A stretch of DNA of 64,000 nt from Streptomyces sp. TP-A0874 (GCF_001748085.1 NZ_BBZK01000009.1:124001-188000), one strand, 5' to 3'; positions 25,806-34,119 are shown, counted from the stretch's first letter. Program-made: numbers and translations. The notes: generated by a model from the letters alone, not told the origin.

Positions 25806-26897
25806 TCAGCCGGCCGTGCACTTCGGCAGGGCCCCGGTCCTCCCCTTGGCGATGTCCTCCACCGCCTTCACGGCTCCGGACATCGTCTCGACCTTCACGA
25901 GGGTGAGGCCGTCCGGCACGTTCCGGGCGGCCGTGGCGCAGTTGTCGGCGGGTGTCAGGAAGTACTCGGCGCCCTTGGCCCGGGCGCCGATGGTCTTCAG
26001 CCCGATCCCGCCGATCGGGCCCACCTTGCCCGCGTCGTCTATGGTCCCCGTGCCGGCGACGAACCTGCCCCCGGTCAGGGACCCCGGGGTGAGTTTGTCC
26101 ACGATGCCCAGGGCGAACATCAGGCCCGCGCTCGGTCCGCCGACGTCGGCGAGCTTGATCTCGACCTTGAACGGGAACGTGTGGTCCACACCGGCCTGGA
26201 TCCCCACGATCGCCCGGTCGTCCCGTGGCGCTTTCTCGGTGGTGATGGTGACCGTCTTACCGGCCTTCGGCTCGGGCTTGTTCGCCTTCTCCGCCGCCGC
26301 GGCCTCCTTCGCCGGGATGATCTCGAAACGCACCTTCTCCCCCGGCTTGTGCTCGGTGACCAGCTTGGCGACGTCGCCGGGCTTCCGCACCGCCGCCCCG
26401 TCCACCGACTTCACCACGTCGCCGGCGTGCAGTTTGCCCTCGGCCGGACTGTCCTTGAGGACGGAGATGACCGCGACCCGGGTGCCGACCGGAATGTCCA
26501 GCTGCTTGAAGGCCGCGGCCTTGGCGCTCTCCTGGGACTGACTGAACTCCTCGGCGTTCTCCTGGTTGGCCTGCTCCGCGGTCTGGCCGTGCGGGTAGAG
26601 GGTGTCGTGCGGGACGACCACGTCGTCCGGGGAGAGCCAGCCGTAGACCGCCTCGACCAGGTTCATCCGGTAGTCGGCACCGGTGACCCTGACCGTGGTC
26701 ATGTTGAGGTGCCCCTTGGTGGGGTACGTCTTGTGCTCGACGACATTCAGCACCGGTTCCCCGTCGTGATCACCGAGTGTGTTGACGGTGGGCCCCGGGG
26801 ACATCCTCGAATACGGCACCGGGAGCAGCACTGCAGCGCACAGCAGCGCGATCAGCATCAGGGTCGAGGCGAGCATCGTCGCCGTGCGGCGTGGCAT
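25806..26897 (-). CDS. PDZ-domain Lon-like (S16) membrane-anchored protease
   Basis: A 363-residue protein. An N-terminal membrane anchor (LASTLMLIALLCAAVLLPVP) is followed by an extracytoplasmic domain, a PDZ domain (about 130-200, with SPAEGKLHAGDVVKSVDG) and a C-terminal Lon-type protease domain. The serine-lysine dyad is seen in GGPSAGLMFAL (Ser) and VGPIGGIGLKTIGA (Lys). It belongs to the YlbL-like group, acting at the outer face of the membrane; in Bacillus YlbL degrades a cell-division inhibitor, but the target here is unknown. A charged insertion rich in Lys/Glu/Ala lies inside the PDZ region. Confidence 0.9.
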   Translation of the reverse strand: MPRRTATMLASTLMLIALLCAAVLLPVPYSRMSPGPTVNTLGDHDGEPVLNVVEHKTYPTKGHLNMTTVRVTGADYRMNLVEAVYGWLSPDDVVVPHDTLYPHGQTAEQANQENAEEFSQSQESAKAAAFKQLDIPVGTRVAVISVLKDSPAEGKLHAGDVVKSVDGAAVRKPGDVAKLVTEHKPGEKVRFEIIPAKEAAAAEKANKPEPKAGKTVTITTEKAPRDDRAIVGIQAGVDHTFPFKVEIKLADVGGPSAGLMFALGIVDKLTPGSLTGGRFVAGTGTIDDAGKVGPIGGIGLKTIGARAKGAEYFLTPADNCATAARNVPDGLTLVKVETMSGAVKAVEDIAKGRTGALPKCTAG

Positions 26898-26996
26898 GGA
26901 ACGACAGTACGGGACGGGCACACCGCTCCACCCGCGGGGCCGGTCCGTCCGAGCAAGGGCGTCGGACCGCTCCCGCACACCGGTTCCAGGTGTGGG

Positions 26997-27167
26997 TCAG
27001 GCCGCTCCGCTCCGGGTGTCGGACCGCTCCATCGCCTCGCGGAAGCGTGCGTATCCGGCGAGTTCGGCGACATCACCGGCCTTGCGGTTCCGCGAGGCCC
27101 AACGCGCCCAGACGGCGGCCACCGCAGCCGCAGCCACCGGAATCAGCAACCAAGCAAGCGCCGCCAT
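26997..27167 (-). CDS. Small single-span membrane protein, unknown
   Basis: A 56-residue protein starting MAALAWLLIP, with one N-terminal membrane helix (about 3-24) followed by a basic stretch (RWASRNRKAG) and a short soluble helix AELAGYARFREAMERS. The charge order suggests the C-terminal part is in the cytoplasm. It lies between the PDZ protease and moaE on the same strand and recurs there in Streptomyces as far as I recall. Function unknown. Confidence 0.7.
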   Translation of the reverse strand: MAALAWLLIPVAAAAVAAVWARWASRNRKAGDVAELAGYARFREAMERSDTRSGAA

Positions 27168-27333
27168 ACCGGCCTCCCGACCCGAGACAGAACCGTGACC
27201 CGACTCACTGATGAGCAGATTAACTCTCCGCTGCTCCAACGTTCGCCGCAGGGTGCGGGTTACGCAACCGCGGGCAACTTCACGCTTACCATGCCCTGCC
27301 CCGGATTTCCTCCCCGCTTCGGCGGCGGCCCGC

Positions 27334-27792
27334 TCAGGCCCCGACCCACTCCTCGGTGCCGTCGGCGAACAACTGGTGCTTCCAGATGGGCACCTGGAGC
27401 TTGAGCTCGTCGATGAGACGGCGGCAGGCGGCGAAGGCCTCCGCCCGGTGCGGGCAGGAGACGGCCACCACCACCGCCAGGTCCCCCACCGAAAGGTCAC
27501 CCACCCGGTGGACAGCGGCCATCGCCCGGACGGGGAAGTCCGCGGCCACCTTCTCCGCCACCCGGAGCAGTTCGGCCTCGGCCGTGGGATGCGCCGAGTA
27601 ACCGAGCCCGGTCACCTCCGCGCCTCCGTCGTGGTCGCGCACGGTGCCGACGAACAGCGCGGTGCCGCCCGCGGCGTCGTCCCCGACCGCGGCGAACACC
27701 TCGTCGAGGGAGAGGGGGGTCTCGCGCAGCCCCAGGAGCCGGATCGGATCCGGATGCCGCTGCTCACCGGGGTGGTCGTATGTGCGTGCCAT
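27334..27792 (-). CDS. moaE: Molybdopterin synthase catalytic subunit MoaE
   Basis: A 152-residue large subunit of molybdopterin synthase, which transfers sulfur from MoaD to precursor Z. The family core GGTALFVGTVRDHDGG and YSAHPTAEAEL is present, and the catalytic lysines fall in KLQVPIWKHQLFADG. The start at 27792 (MARTYDHPG) is preferred; two further ATG codons lie just upstream. No moaD is next to it; MoeZ, which can activate MoaD, is encoded at 53860 in the same window. Confidence 0.93.
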   Translation of the reverse strand: MARTYDHPGEQRHPDPIRLLGLRETPLSLDEVFAAVGDDAAGGTALFVGTVRDHDGGAEVTGLGYSAHPTAEAELLRVAEKVAADFPVRAMAAVHRVGDLSVGDLAVVVAVSCPHRAEAFAACRRLIDELKLQVPIWKHQLFADGTEEWVGA

Positions 27793-27847
27793 ACACATCA
27801 TCGTGCCGCACCCGGCGGGAAACCGATAACGCCGGCACCGGCGGGGC

Positions 27848-28957
27848 TCACATCCGCCTGCGCGCCTTGCGGGCCCGGCGGACCAGGGCGGCGGTACCGA
27901 CGAGCGCCACGGTGGCTCCCGCGGCGCCCAGGGTGGTGGCGTCCTTCCGCCCCAGCCGCCGCCCGGCGACGGTGTGCCGGCCGGCCACTTCCTCCAGCAG
28001 CGCCGCCAGCACCTCCTCGTTGGTCCATCCAGGCCGCCAGCCGACGTCGTACAGCCTGCTGGCGCTGACCACCCACGGGTGCATGGTGTAGGCGAGGTCG
28101 CCGGCCGGCGAGGGGGTGAGGCCCAGCCGGTGCAGCCGGGCCGCGGCCCCGAGGGCCACCGCGGAGGGCATCTCCATGCGTCTGATGCCGCTCAGCTGCT
28201 CCACCTCCTCCTGCTCCAGCCAACCGTCGCAGCCGACCGCGAGTTCGCCGTCCACCTTCTCCAGAGCGGCGAACTCCAGGGCGCTGGCGAGGTCCTCGAC
28301 ATGGCAGAACTGCCAGGCCGGACGGGATCCGGCGACGACCAGCAGCCGGGGGGACTCGAAGTAGCGGGTCAGAGCGGTGTCGGTGCCGCCGACGAGGACG
28401 GCCGGCCGCACCACGGTGACGTTCAGCCCCGGGTGCGCCCGCGGGGCCCGGCGGCCGAGCCGCTCGATCTCCAGCAGGTCGCCGACCCCGGTGGCCTCGG
28501 CGGTCGCCCGCAGCTCCGCGTCCTCGGCGAGCGGCAGGTCGTTGTCGGGCAGCGCCCCGTAGACCATCGTCGAGGTGCACAGCACCACCCGGCGCACCCC
28601 GGCCGCCGCGGCGGCGGTGAGAACGGTCTGCGTGCCGCGCACGTTGAAGGCCGTCCGCTCCTGCGCGTCGGTCTCCAGGTCGAGGTCGAGCGCGAGGTGC
28701 ACCACCACGTCCACCTCACGCAACCGCTCCGCGATGGCCGGGTCGCGGACGTCGACGATCTGCCAGTGGGCTCCGGTCTCCGCCCCGGGCCGGTCGTCGA
28801 TGGCGACGACGCGTTCGGCCTCCTCCGAGGCGGCGAGCCGCTCGGTCAGCAGGGCGCCGACGCCCGAGGCAGCGCCCGTGACCGCGACGACCGGACGTCT
28901 TCCGGCCGTGCTCGTGGCGTTTCGCGCTGCGCGAACGTTCGGGTCTGAGGAACTCAC
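27848..28957 (-). CDS. NAD-dependent epimerase/dehydratase-like SDR protein with C-terminal membrane segment
   Basis: A 369-residue extended-SDR protein beginning at the GTG at 28957 (VSSSDPNV). The nucleotide-binding VTGAASGVGALL lies near residue 22, followed by the STMVYG segment of epimerases. The usual Tyr-x-x-x-Lys catalytic pair is not seen where expected (GVGDLLEIERLG occupies that region), so it may bind substrate without epimerase chemistry. The last 40 residues form a hydrophobic helix (TTLGAAGATVALVGTAAL) and a strongly basic end RRARKARRRM, which suggests anchoring to the inner face of the membrane. moaE begins 55 bases downstream. Confidence 0.82.
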   Translation of the reverse strand: MSSSDPNVRAARNATSTAGRRPVVAVTGAASGVGALLTERLAASEEAERVVAIDDRPGAETGAHWQIVDVRDPAIAERLREVDVVVHLALDLDLETDAQERTAFNVRGTQTVLTAAAAAGVRRVVLCTSTMVYGALPDNDLPLAEDAELRATAEATGVGDLLEIERLGRRAPRAHPGLNVTVVRPAVLVGGTDTALTRYFESPRLLVVAGSRPAWQFCHVEDLASALEFAALEKVDGELAVGCDGWLEQEEVEQLSGIRRMEMPSAVALGAAARLHRLGLTPSPAGDLAYTMHPWVVSASRLYDVGWRPGWTNEEVLAALLEEVAGRHTVAGRRLGRKDATTLGAAGATVALVGTAALVRRARKARRRM

Positions 28958-29325
28958 CGGCGTCTCCAGCGGTTGTCTGCAGTACGTACGGGCATCCGCG
29001 CGTACGCACCAGGTAGCGTCCATCCTGCCGCAGGCGTCGGACAGCGAGCACCGAGCCTAAGGGGTGTCCCGCGCCCGGTTCCCGTCCCTCGGGGCGGGCC
29101 GGGCCGCCTCCGCGGTGACGGCCGAGGTCCGGCCGGGCGGGCCTCCGGGCACGGTGGTGGTCTCCCGCGAGCCGTCCGCCTCCTCGCGGCGGCGCGCCGC
29201 CGCGCCGGGTGGCCGACCCCCGGCTTGCGGGACGGCCGCCCCGGGCAGGCACGGGACTACGCTGGTGGTGATGTCGGGCAGCCGCCGTCGGCCCCGGGTC
29301 GGCGGCCCAACGAGCCGAGGAAACC
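28958..29325. other. Divergent intergenic region, SDR gene / zincin gene
   Basis: 368 bases between two divergently oriented genes with no credible gene of its own. Promoters for both should be here; a TACGCT that could be a -10 element for the rightward gene lies about 60 bases before its start. A GTACGTAC palindrome occurs near the leftward start. Confidence 0.4.
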
Positions 29326-30780
29326 GTGAGTGACAACCCATTCGGATTCGGCCTTCCGCCGGAGGAGCCGGAGGACGGCGAGAACGGCGGCAACGGCGGC
29401 AAGGATCGCGACCAGCGAGGCGGCGAGGGCCCAGCGAACCCCTTCGGCTTCGGGGGCGGTGACAACCCCCTCGCCGCGATGTTCGGCTCCATGAACCCCA
29501 ACGACCTCGGGGCCGCCTTCCAGCAGCTCGGGCAGATGCTCTCCTACGAGGGCGGACCGGTGAACTGGGAGATGGCCAAGGACATCGCCCGGCAGACCGT
29601 CGCCCAGGGCACCCCCGACGGCACCAAGGACGCCAGCGTCGCGCCCGGTGAGCGGGGAGCGGTCGAGGAGGCCGTCCGGCTCGCGGAGCTCTGGCTCGAC
29701 GATGTCACCTCGCTGCCCTCGGGCTCGGGCACCGCCCTGGCCTGGAGCCGGGCGGAGTGGGTGGAGGCGACCCTTCCGGTGTGGCGGAACCTCGTCGACC
29801 CGGTGGCCGAACGAGTCGCCGCCGGCATGGGCGAGGTGCTCCCCGAGGAGATGCGGGCCATGGCCGGACCGCTGCTCGGCATGATGCGCTCCATGGGTGG
29901 TGCGATGTTCGGCGGCCAGATCGGTCAGGCCGTCGGCACCCTCGCCGGGGAGGTGGTCGGCTCCACCGACATCGGCCTGCCGCTCGGCCCCAAGGGCAAG
30001 GCGGCCCTGCTGCCGGTGAACATCGCGGCGTTCGGCAAGGACCTGAGCGTTCCCTTGGACCAGGTCCGGCTCTACCTCGCGCTGCGGGAGGCGGCGCACC
30101 AGCGTCTCTTCGCCCATGTGCCCTGGTTGCGCTCGCACCTGTTCGGCGCGGTCGAGGGGTACGCCCGGGGCATCAAGGTGGACACCTCGAAGCTGGAGGA
30201 CGTCGTCGGGCAGCTCGACCCGAGCCACCCCGAGCAGCTGCAGGACGCCTTGCAGCAGGGCATGTTCCAGCCCGAGGACACCCCGGAGCAGAAGGCCGCC
30301 CTGGCCCGGCTGGAGACGGCTCTGGCGCTGGTCGAAGGCTGGGTCGACGCCGTGGTGCACGCCGCCGCGGCGCCGCACCTGCCGTCCGCCGACGCGCTCC
30401 GCGAGACCCTGCGCCGGCGCAGGGCCACCGGCGGCCCCGCCGAGCAGACCTTCGCCACGCTGATCGGACTGGAGCTGCGGCCCCGGCGGCTGCGGGACGC
30501 CTCGCGACTGTGGGCCTCGCTCACCGACGCGCGGGGGCTGGACGGCCGGGACGCCCTGTGGGCGCACCCCGACATGCTGCCGACCGCCAGCGACCTGGAC
30601 GACCCGGACGGCTTCGTCCACCACGAGCAGCCGGACTTCTCCGAACTCGACCGGATGCTCGGAGAGGCGGCGGAGGGCGGTTCCCGCGGACCGGGCCCGG
30701 ATGGGGACGACGACGGGACCGGCCGGGGACCCGGGGGAGAGGGCCGGGGGCCCGGCGGCGGGGAGGGAAGCGACGGGTGA
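29326..30780 (+). CDS. Zincin-like metallopeptidase, DUF2342 family
   Basis: A 484-residue soluble protein. The N-terminal 60 residues and the last 45 are low-complexity Gly/Asn/Asp-rich tails; the middle is the DUF2342 (zinc-dependent metalloprotease, coenzyme F420 biosynthesis-associated) domain. Landmarks are SMGGAMFGGQIGQAVG, the zinc-site region LREAAHQRLFAHVPWL and VEGWVDAVVHAAA. Peptidase activity is predicted from fold assignments, not shown. GTG start at 29326 with GAGG upstream. The stop overlaps the start of the Nudix gene by four bases (GTGA). Confidence 0.88.
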   Translation: MSDNPFGFGLPPEEPEDGENGGNGGKDRDQRGGEGPANPFGFGGGDNPLAAMFGSMNPNDLGAAFQQLGQMLSYEGGPVNWEMAKDIARQTVAQGTPDGTKDASVAPGERGAVEEAVRLAELWLDDVTSLPSGSGTALAWSRAEWVEATLPVWRNLVDPVAERVAAGMGEVLPEEMRAMAGPLLGMMRSMGGAMFGGQIGQAVGTLAGEVVGSTDIGLPLGPKGKAALLPVNIAAFGKDLSVPLDQVRLYLALREAAHQRLFAHVPWLRSHLFGAVEGYARGIKVDTSKLEDVVGQLDPSHPEQLQDALQQGMFQPEDTPEQKAALARLETALALVEGWVDAVVHAAAAPHLPSADALRETLRRRRATGGPAEQTFATLIGLELRPRRLRDASRLWASLTDARGLDGRDALWAHPDMLPTASDLDDPDGFVHHEQPDFSELDRMLGEAAEGGSRGPGPDGDDDGTGRGPGGEGRGPGGGEGSDG

Positions 30781-31316
30781 CCCTCCACGAGAACGCCGCG
30801 CACTGCCTCAGGGGCTGGTCGGCACCCGCCGACCAGCCCGAGCAGGAAAGCCTCAGGGAGGCCTATCTGGAGCATCTCGCCGGCCACCCGGACGGGGTGT
30901 GGAAGTCCTGCCGGAACGGACACATCACCGCGAGCGCGCTGGTGGTCGACCCCTTGGACGGACGGGTGCTGCTGACCCTCCACGGGAAGATCCGCCAGTG
31001 GCTCCAGATGGGCGGGCACTGCGAGCCGGAGGACACCACTCTGGCTGCCGCCGCGCTGCGGGAGGCGACCGAGGAGTCCGGGATCGAGGGTCTGCGGCTG
31101 CTGCCGGGCGGCCCGACCCGCTTGGACCGGCACCGCACCCCGTGCGCCATCCACCTGGACGTGCAGTACACGGCGCTGGCGCCGCCCGGTGCCACGGCGG
31201 TCATCAGCGACGAGTCGCTGGACCTGCGCTGGTTCCGCTACGAGCAGGTGGCCGAGGTGGCCGATCGCTCCGTGGTGTCCCTGGTGGACCGGGCGCGGGA
31301 GTTGCTCGCCGGGTAG
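30777..31316 (+). CDS. Nudix hydrolase
   Basis: A 179-residue Nudix enzyme. The Nudix box is complete: GGHCEPEDTTLAAAALREAT continuing EESGI, with Gly, the REAxEE metal-binding glutamates and the closing Gly. An N-terminal helical region (about 1-45) precedes the fold, and a tail of about 15 residues follows. The substrate cannot be predicted. The GTG start is embedded in the stop of the zincin gene, so the two are translationally coupled. Confidence 0.9.
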   Translation: MTLHENAAHCLRGWSAPADQPEQESLREAYLEHLAGHPDGVWKSCRNGHITASALVVDPLDGRVLLTLHGKIRQWLQMGGHCEPEDTTLAAAALREATEESGIEGLRLLPGGPTRLDRHRTPCAIHLDVQYTALAPPGATAVISDESLDLRWFRYEQVAEVADRSVVSLVDRARELLAG

Positions 31317-31467
31317 CCGTCAGCGCCCCCGTAGCCAGACCGACCCCCGTAGCCGACCGCCGGTCGGTTTGAACGACTATCCAGGCCGCCTGTGGACAAC
31401 TCTCGGCAGCGGACCATCGATTCGGAGGAAGCTGAGGCCCACACCCAAGCCAGGACGGGGGCCTGTC

Positions 31468-32637
31468 ATGCATCCGATGCTCAAACCGGCGCTACGGCGC
31501 GGCTGGCGGAACCGGCACACCGTGCAGTTCGGTGTCGCACCCGCACACGCGGTGGTGCTGGGGCCGGTGGACACCGCGACCGGCACCTTCCTCAACCTGC
31601 TCGACGGGACCCGCGGCCTGCCGCTGCTGCGGGCTGAGGCCGAGGGCCTGGGGCTCTCCACCGAGCAGGTGCGGGAGTTGCTGGAGCGGCTGGAGGCCGC
31701 CGGGCTGCTCGACGACCCGACGGCGCCCGCCTCCCAGGGTCCGACCCCGAACCCCCGGCCGCCCGGCCGGGAACCGTCCGGTGGGCCGGAACCATCCGGC
31801 GAGCGGGAGCGACTGCGGCCTGATCTGGCCTCCCTGTCCCTGGTCCATCCCGAGCCCGGCGGCGGCCTTCAGCGGATGGCCTCCAGGGCGGAGGCGCGGG
31901 TGGCGGTCCATGGTGCCGGCCGGGTCGGGGTGAGCGTCGCGGCGCTGCTCTCCGCGGCCGGGGTGGGGGAGGTGGACGTGACCGACGGGGGCCGCGTCGA
32001 ACCGTCTGACGTCGTCCCGGCCGGCTTTCCCGCGGCTGCCGTCGGCCAGCGGCGGGACACCGCGGCCGGCAGGGCCGTGCGGGCCGCCGCCCCGGGCCGG
32101 CGCGGGGCGCGCCGGGAGCGGGCCACGGGCGAGCGGGCGGAACCGGGGCGGTCGCTGGTGGTGCTGGCTCCCCGGGAGGGGCTGGCCGCCTACGCGCCGG
32201 ACCCGGTAGCCGTCGAGCCGCTGCTGGCCTCGGGGACCCCGCACCTCTACGCCGGTGTGATCGAGGGGACCGGTGTGGTGGGGCCGCTGGTGCTACCCGG
32301 GGGTTCGGCGTGCGGGGGCTGTCTGGAGGAGGAGCGGGCCGAGCGTGAACCCGGCTGGCCCCTGATGCTCGCGCAGTGGCGCTCCGGTCGCCGTTCGGTC
32401 GTCCAGGCCTGCGATGCCGCGCTGGCGACGGTGGTGGCCGGGGTGGCCGCGTCGCACGCGCTCTCCTTCCTCGACCAGCAACTGCCGCCGTCGGTGGGAG
32501 CGCGATTGACCTTCGCCCTACCGGGTCTGGAGTGGGAACCGGAGCGGATCGCCCCGCACCCCCGCTGTCGCTGCGGGGCCGCCGCTCCGGCCCCCACCCC
32601 TTCTCCCCCGGCCCCGGCCGGAGCGGGGCGGCTCTGA
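31468..32637 (+). CDS. ThiF/E1-like protein (adenylyltransferase superfamily)
   Basis: A 389-residue protein starting MHPMLKPALRRGWRNR. Residues 10-90 form a small helical region of winged type (QVRELLERLEAAGLLDD). The E1-like Rossmann fold begins at VAVHGAGRVGVSVAALLSAA, with VDVTDGGRVEPSDV following as in ThiF-type proteins. Four cysteines that could hold zinc occur as ACGGC and RCRCG. No catalytic thioester cysteine is obvious. Database annotation of similar Streptomyces proteins often links them to azole-peptide (TOMM) leader binding, but no precursor peptide or YcaO gene is beside it here. An internal Pro/Gly/Ser-rich linker (about 92-125) is variable. Confidence 0.75.
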   Translation: MHPMLKPALRRGWRNRHTVQFGVAPAHAVVLGPVDTATGTFLNLLDGTRGLPLLRAEAEGLGLSTEQVRELLERLEAAGLLDDPTAPASQGPTPNPRPPGREPSGGPEPSGERERLRPDLASLSLVHPEPGGGLQRMASRAEARVAVHGAGRVGVSVAALLSAAGVGEVDVTDGGRVEPSDVVPAGFPAAAVGQRRDTAAGRAVRAAAPGRRGARRERATGERAEPGRSLVVLAPREGLAAYAPDPVAVEPLLASGTPHLYAGVIEGTGVVGPLVLPGGSACGGCLEEERAEREPGWPLMLAQWRSGRRSVVQACDAALATVVAGVAASHALSFLDQQLPPSVGARLTFALPGLEWEPERIAPHPRCRCGAAAPAPTPSPPAPAGAGRL

Positions 32638-32743
32638 GCGAGCCGCCCCCTCGACCGGTCGAGCCGCGCCGCGGTCCTCCGCGGGGCCACGATCCGGGCG
32701 GACCGCGACGCAGCGGAGGGTGGTGGCGCGGACGCTGGTGGCG

Positions 32744-32914
32744 TTACTGCATCAAGGCCACGGCCAGCGCGCGGCGGGCGCGTAGCGAGGCACGTTCCGC
32801 GCGCCTCCGCATACGCCGGGCCGCGGCCAGGCGCGTGGCCTGACGTTGGGAATCGGCCTCGTGCAATCTGTCGTGCATATGAGCACGGGCCAGGGCTTCT
32901 GGGAAGAGTTGCAT
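32744..32914 (-). CDS. Small basic protein downstream of wblC
   Basis: A 56-residue highly basic helical protein (MQLFPEALARAHMHDRLHEA onward, with RRMRRRAERASLRARRALA). The frame is open further upstream to an ATG at 33106 that overlaps the wblC stop codon (ATGA), giving 120 residues, but the extra part is less protein-like; I favour the short form while noting that coupling to wblC is possible. Its base-rich helix could bind nucleic acid or membrane. I know no function. Confidence 0.6.
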   Translation of the reverse strand: MQLFPEALARAHMHDRLHEADSQRQATRLAAARRMRRRAERASLRARRALAVALMQ

Positions 32915-33102
32915 CTCTCGGTTCCTGTTCGGTCGCGTCATGGCCGCGCTGTGGTCGGTGAACTCGGTTGCGCGGATGGCCAGGGGGTCGTCGTGGGCGG
33001 GCTTCATCGTCGGGACCTGCTTCTTCGGGTCATGCGTCAGGGGACGGTCGATCGTGCCGGCGGCGGTGGGGAGCGCTCGGGCCGTCTGTCGGGCGAAGGT
33101 GC

Positions 33103-33477
33103 TCATGCCGCGACCGGGTTCTTGCGCGGACGGCCGCGGGGCCGCTTCCGCGGTACGACCACCCCTTGGACGAAGAGCTCCCCGCCCCAGACACCCCAGG
33201 GCTCGCGCCGGTCCTTGGCCCCCGCGAGGCAGGCCTCCCGCAGCGGGCAGCTCTGGCAGAGCGACTTCGCGTACTCCACATCGGCCGGCGACTCGGCGAA
33301 GAAGACCTCCGGGTCGTAGGAGCGGCAGGGAACGGCTTCCCCCAGTCGCTCGATCTCGTCGTCGAGAGCGGTGAGCCGGGTCGGTTGAGCCAGCGGGGTC
33401 AAGGGAGTCTCCAGGTTGTCAGGCGGGTGGATCGCGGAGTCGTGCGCGGCGGACGGAGCGTGCGCTGAGCGGTGCAC
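33103..33477 (-). CDS. wblC: WhiB-family antibiotic-response regulator WblC (WhiB7)
   Basis: A 124-residue Wbl protein. Iron-sulfur ligands are Cys in VPCRSYDPEVFF and three in CQSCPLREAC; the turn GVWGGEL follows. The C terminus has the AT-hook RGRPRKN that separates WhiB7/WblC from other Wbl proteins. WblC works with the principal sigma factor at promoters with an AT-rich block next to the -35 and switches on ribosome-protection, efflux and other antibiotic-resistance genes. The GTG at 33477 (VHRSAHAPS) with GAGGAAGAG upstream agrees with the Streptomyces homologue. A structured leader with terminator and upstream ORF precedes it. Confidence 0.95.
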   Translation of the reverse strand: MHRSAHAPSAAHDSAIHPPDNLETPLTPLAQPTRLTALDDEIERLGEAVPCRSYDPEVFFAESPADVEYAKSLCQSCPLREACLAGAKDRREPWGVWGGELFVQGVVVPRKRPRGRPRKNPVAA

Positions 33478-33571
33478 GGTGGTCTCTTCCTCGTCTGTCG
33501 GCCCGGCCGGTGTGTGCCGGGATGTTGGTCGGTGCCGGGAGGCTTCCGATCTCGTCGCCGATCTGCGCAAC

Positions 33572-33610
33572 GAAAAGGGCCGCGGATCCCGGTTCGGGTT
33601 CCGCGGCCCT
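33572..33610 (-). terminator. Leader terminator (attenuator) upstream of wblC
   Basis: Read on the minus strand, AGGGCCGCGGA (33610-33600) pairs with TCCGCGGCCCT (33586-33576), extended inside by CCCG-AAC-CGGG, and is followed at once by TTTTCG. It is an intrinsic terminator pointing towards wblC, 95 bases before its start codon, so it must be bypassed for wblC to be expressed. Confidence 0.88.
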
Positions 33611-33655
33611 GGAAGGTGCCGACCTGACGATTCGTCAGGCTGGATCTCTCCAGGG
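33607..33655 (-). promoter_or_regulatory. Candidate antiterminator and anti-antiterminator pairing in the wblC leader
   Basis: CCCTGGA within the last codons of the upstream ORF (33655-33649) is exactly complementary to TCCAGGG (33613-33607), which overlaps the 5' arm of the terminator. A separate small hairpin CCTGACG-AAT-CGTCAGG (33639-33623) lies between them. Ribosomes that finish the ORF would cover CCCTGGA and allow termination; ribosomes stalled earlier would leave it free to sequester the terminator arm. Confidence 0.7.
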
Positions 33656-33952
33656 TTCAAGGCCACGGAAGGCCCACTTCGGGTGCTGCTTGACCGCTGC
33701 GGACGAAGCGGTGGCGGAAGAGCCGCCGATCGGCGTCCGCCGCAGTTCGACACCGCTGGCCGGAAGCGCATAGGCCGCTTCCGGGGCGGCCGCTACCGCC
33801 ACCGGTGCCAGGAATCGCTCATTGCCCATGAGGACCCCGCGATCGAAAAGACCCGTTCCGGCAGCGTTGGCCCCATTGATGCCGCAAGGCATGGAGACGC
33901 CGGACAGGCAGGCGACGGCCTCACGACCGCTCAGTTCGGTGATGCTGATCAT
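33635..33952 (-). CDS. Upstream ORF (leader peptide) of wblC
   Basis: A 105-codon frame starting ATG (MISITELSGREAVACLSG) behind a strong GGAGG ribosome binding site eight bases away, ending PWRDPA-stop 25 bases before the terminator stem. Codon use is less GC3-biased than in the neighbours (CGT, CCT, AAT, CTT, GAT appear), and no domain is recognised. Both facts suit a regulatory peptide whose translation, not product, matters. Upstream ORFs with ribosome-dependent attenuation are known for whiB7/wblC genes. Its length is at the large end for a leader ORF, so part of it may serve another purpose. Confidence 0.7.
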   Translation of the reverse strand: MISITELSGREAVACLSGVSMPCGINGANAAGTGLFDRGVLMGNERFLAPVAVAAAPEAAYALPASGVELRRTPIGGSSATASSAAVKQHPKWAFRGLEPWRDPA

Positions 33953-34080
33953 GGGAAGCGCCTCCTCTCGGCGTCTCGGGGCTGGTCGGAGCCAGCCTTG
34001 GTCTCTTCGGTACAGCAGAAAACAGGTAATGCGGCAGAAGAACAGGCTTGGAGAAGCAGCTCGCCTTCTGTGTTTGGAAG

Positions 34081-34119
34081 GCTATGGGGATCGCGCGGAG
34101 ATACGCAAACCATTTTCTC
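34081..34119 (-). promoter_or_regulatory. Candidate WblC-responsive promoter of the wblC leader
   Basis: On the minus strand an AT-rich GAGAAAATGG (34119-34110) lies directly before a -35-like TTGCGT (34108-34103), then 16 bases, then a -10-like CATAGC (34086-34081). An AT block abutting the -35 is the known hallmark of WhiB7/WblC-activated promoters. It overlaps the end of uvrD2's downstream region, about 130 bases before the leader ORF. Confidence 0.5.

Noticed and set aside
31468..33477. A thiazole/oxazole-modified peptide (TOMM) cluster around the ThiF protein
   Set aside because: No YcaO, dehydrogenase or precursor peptide is present; neighbours are a Nudix hydrolase and wblC.
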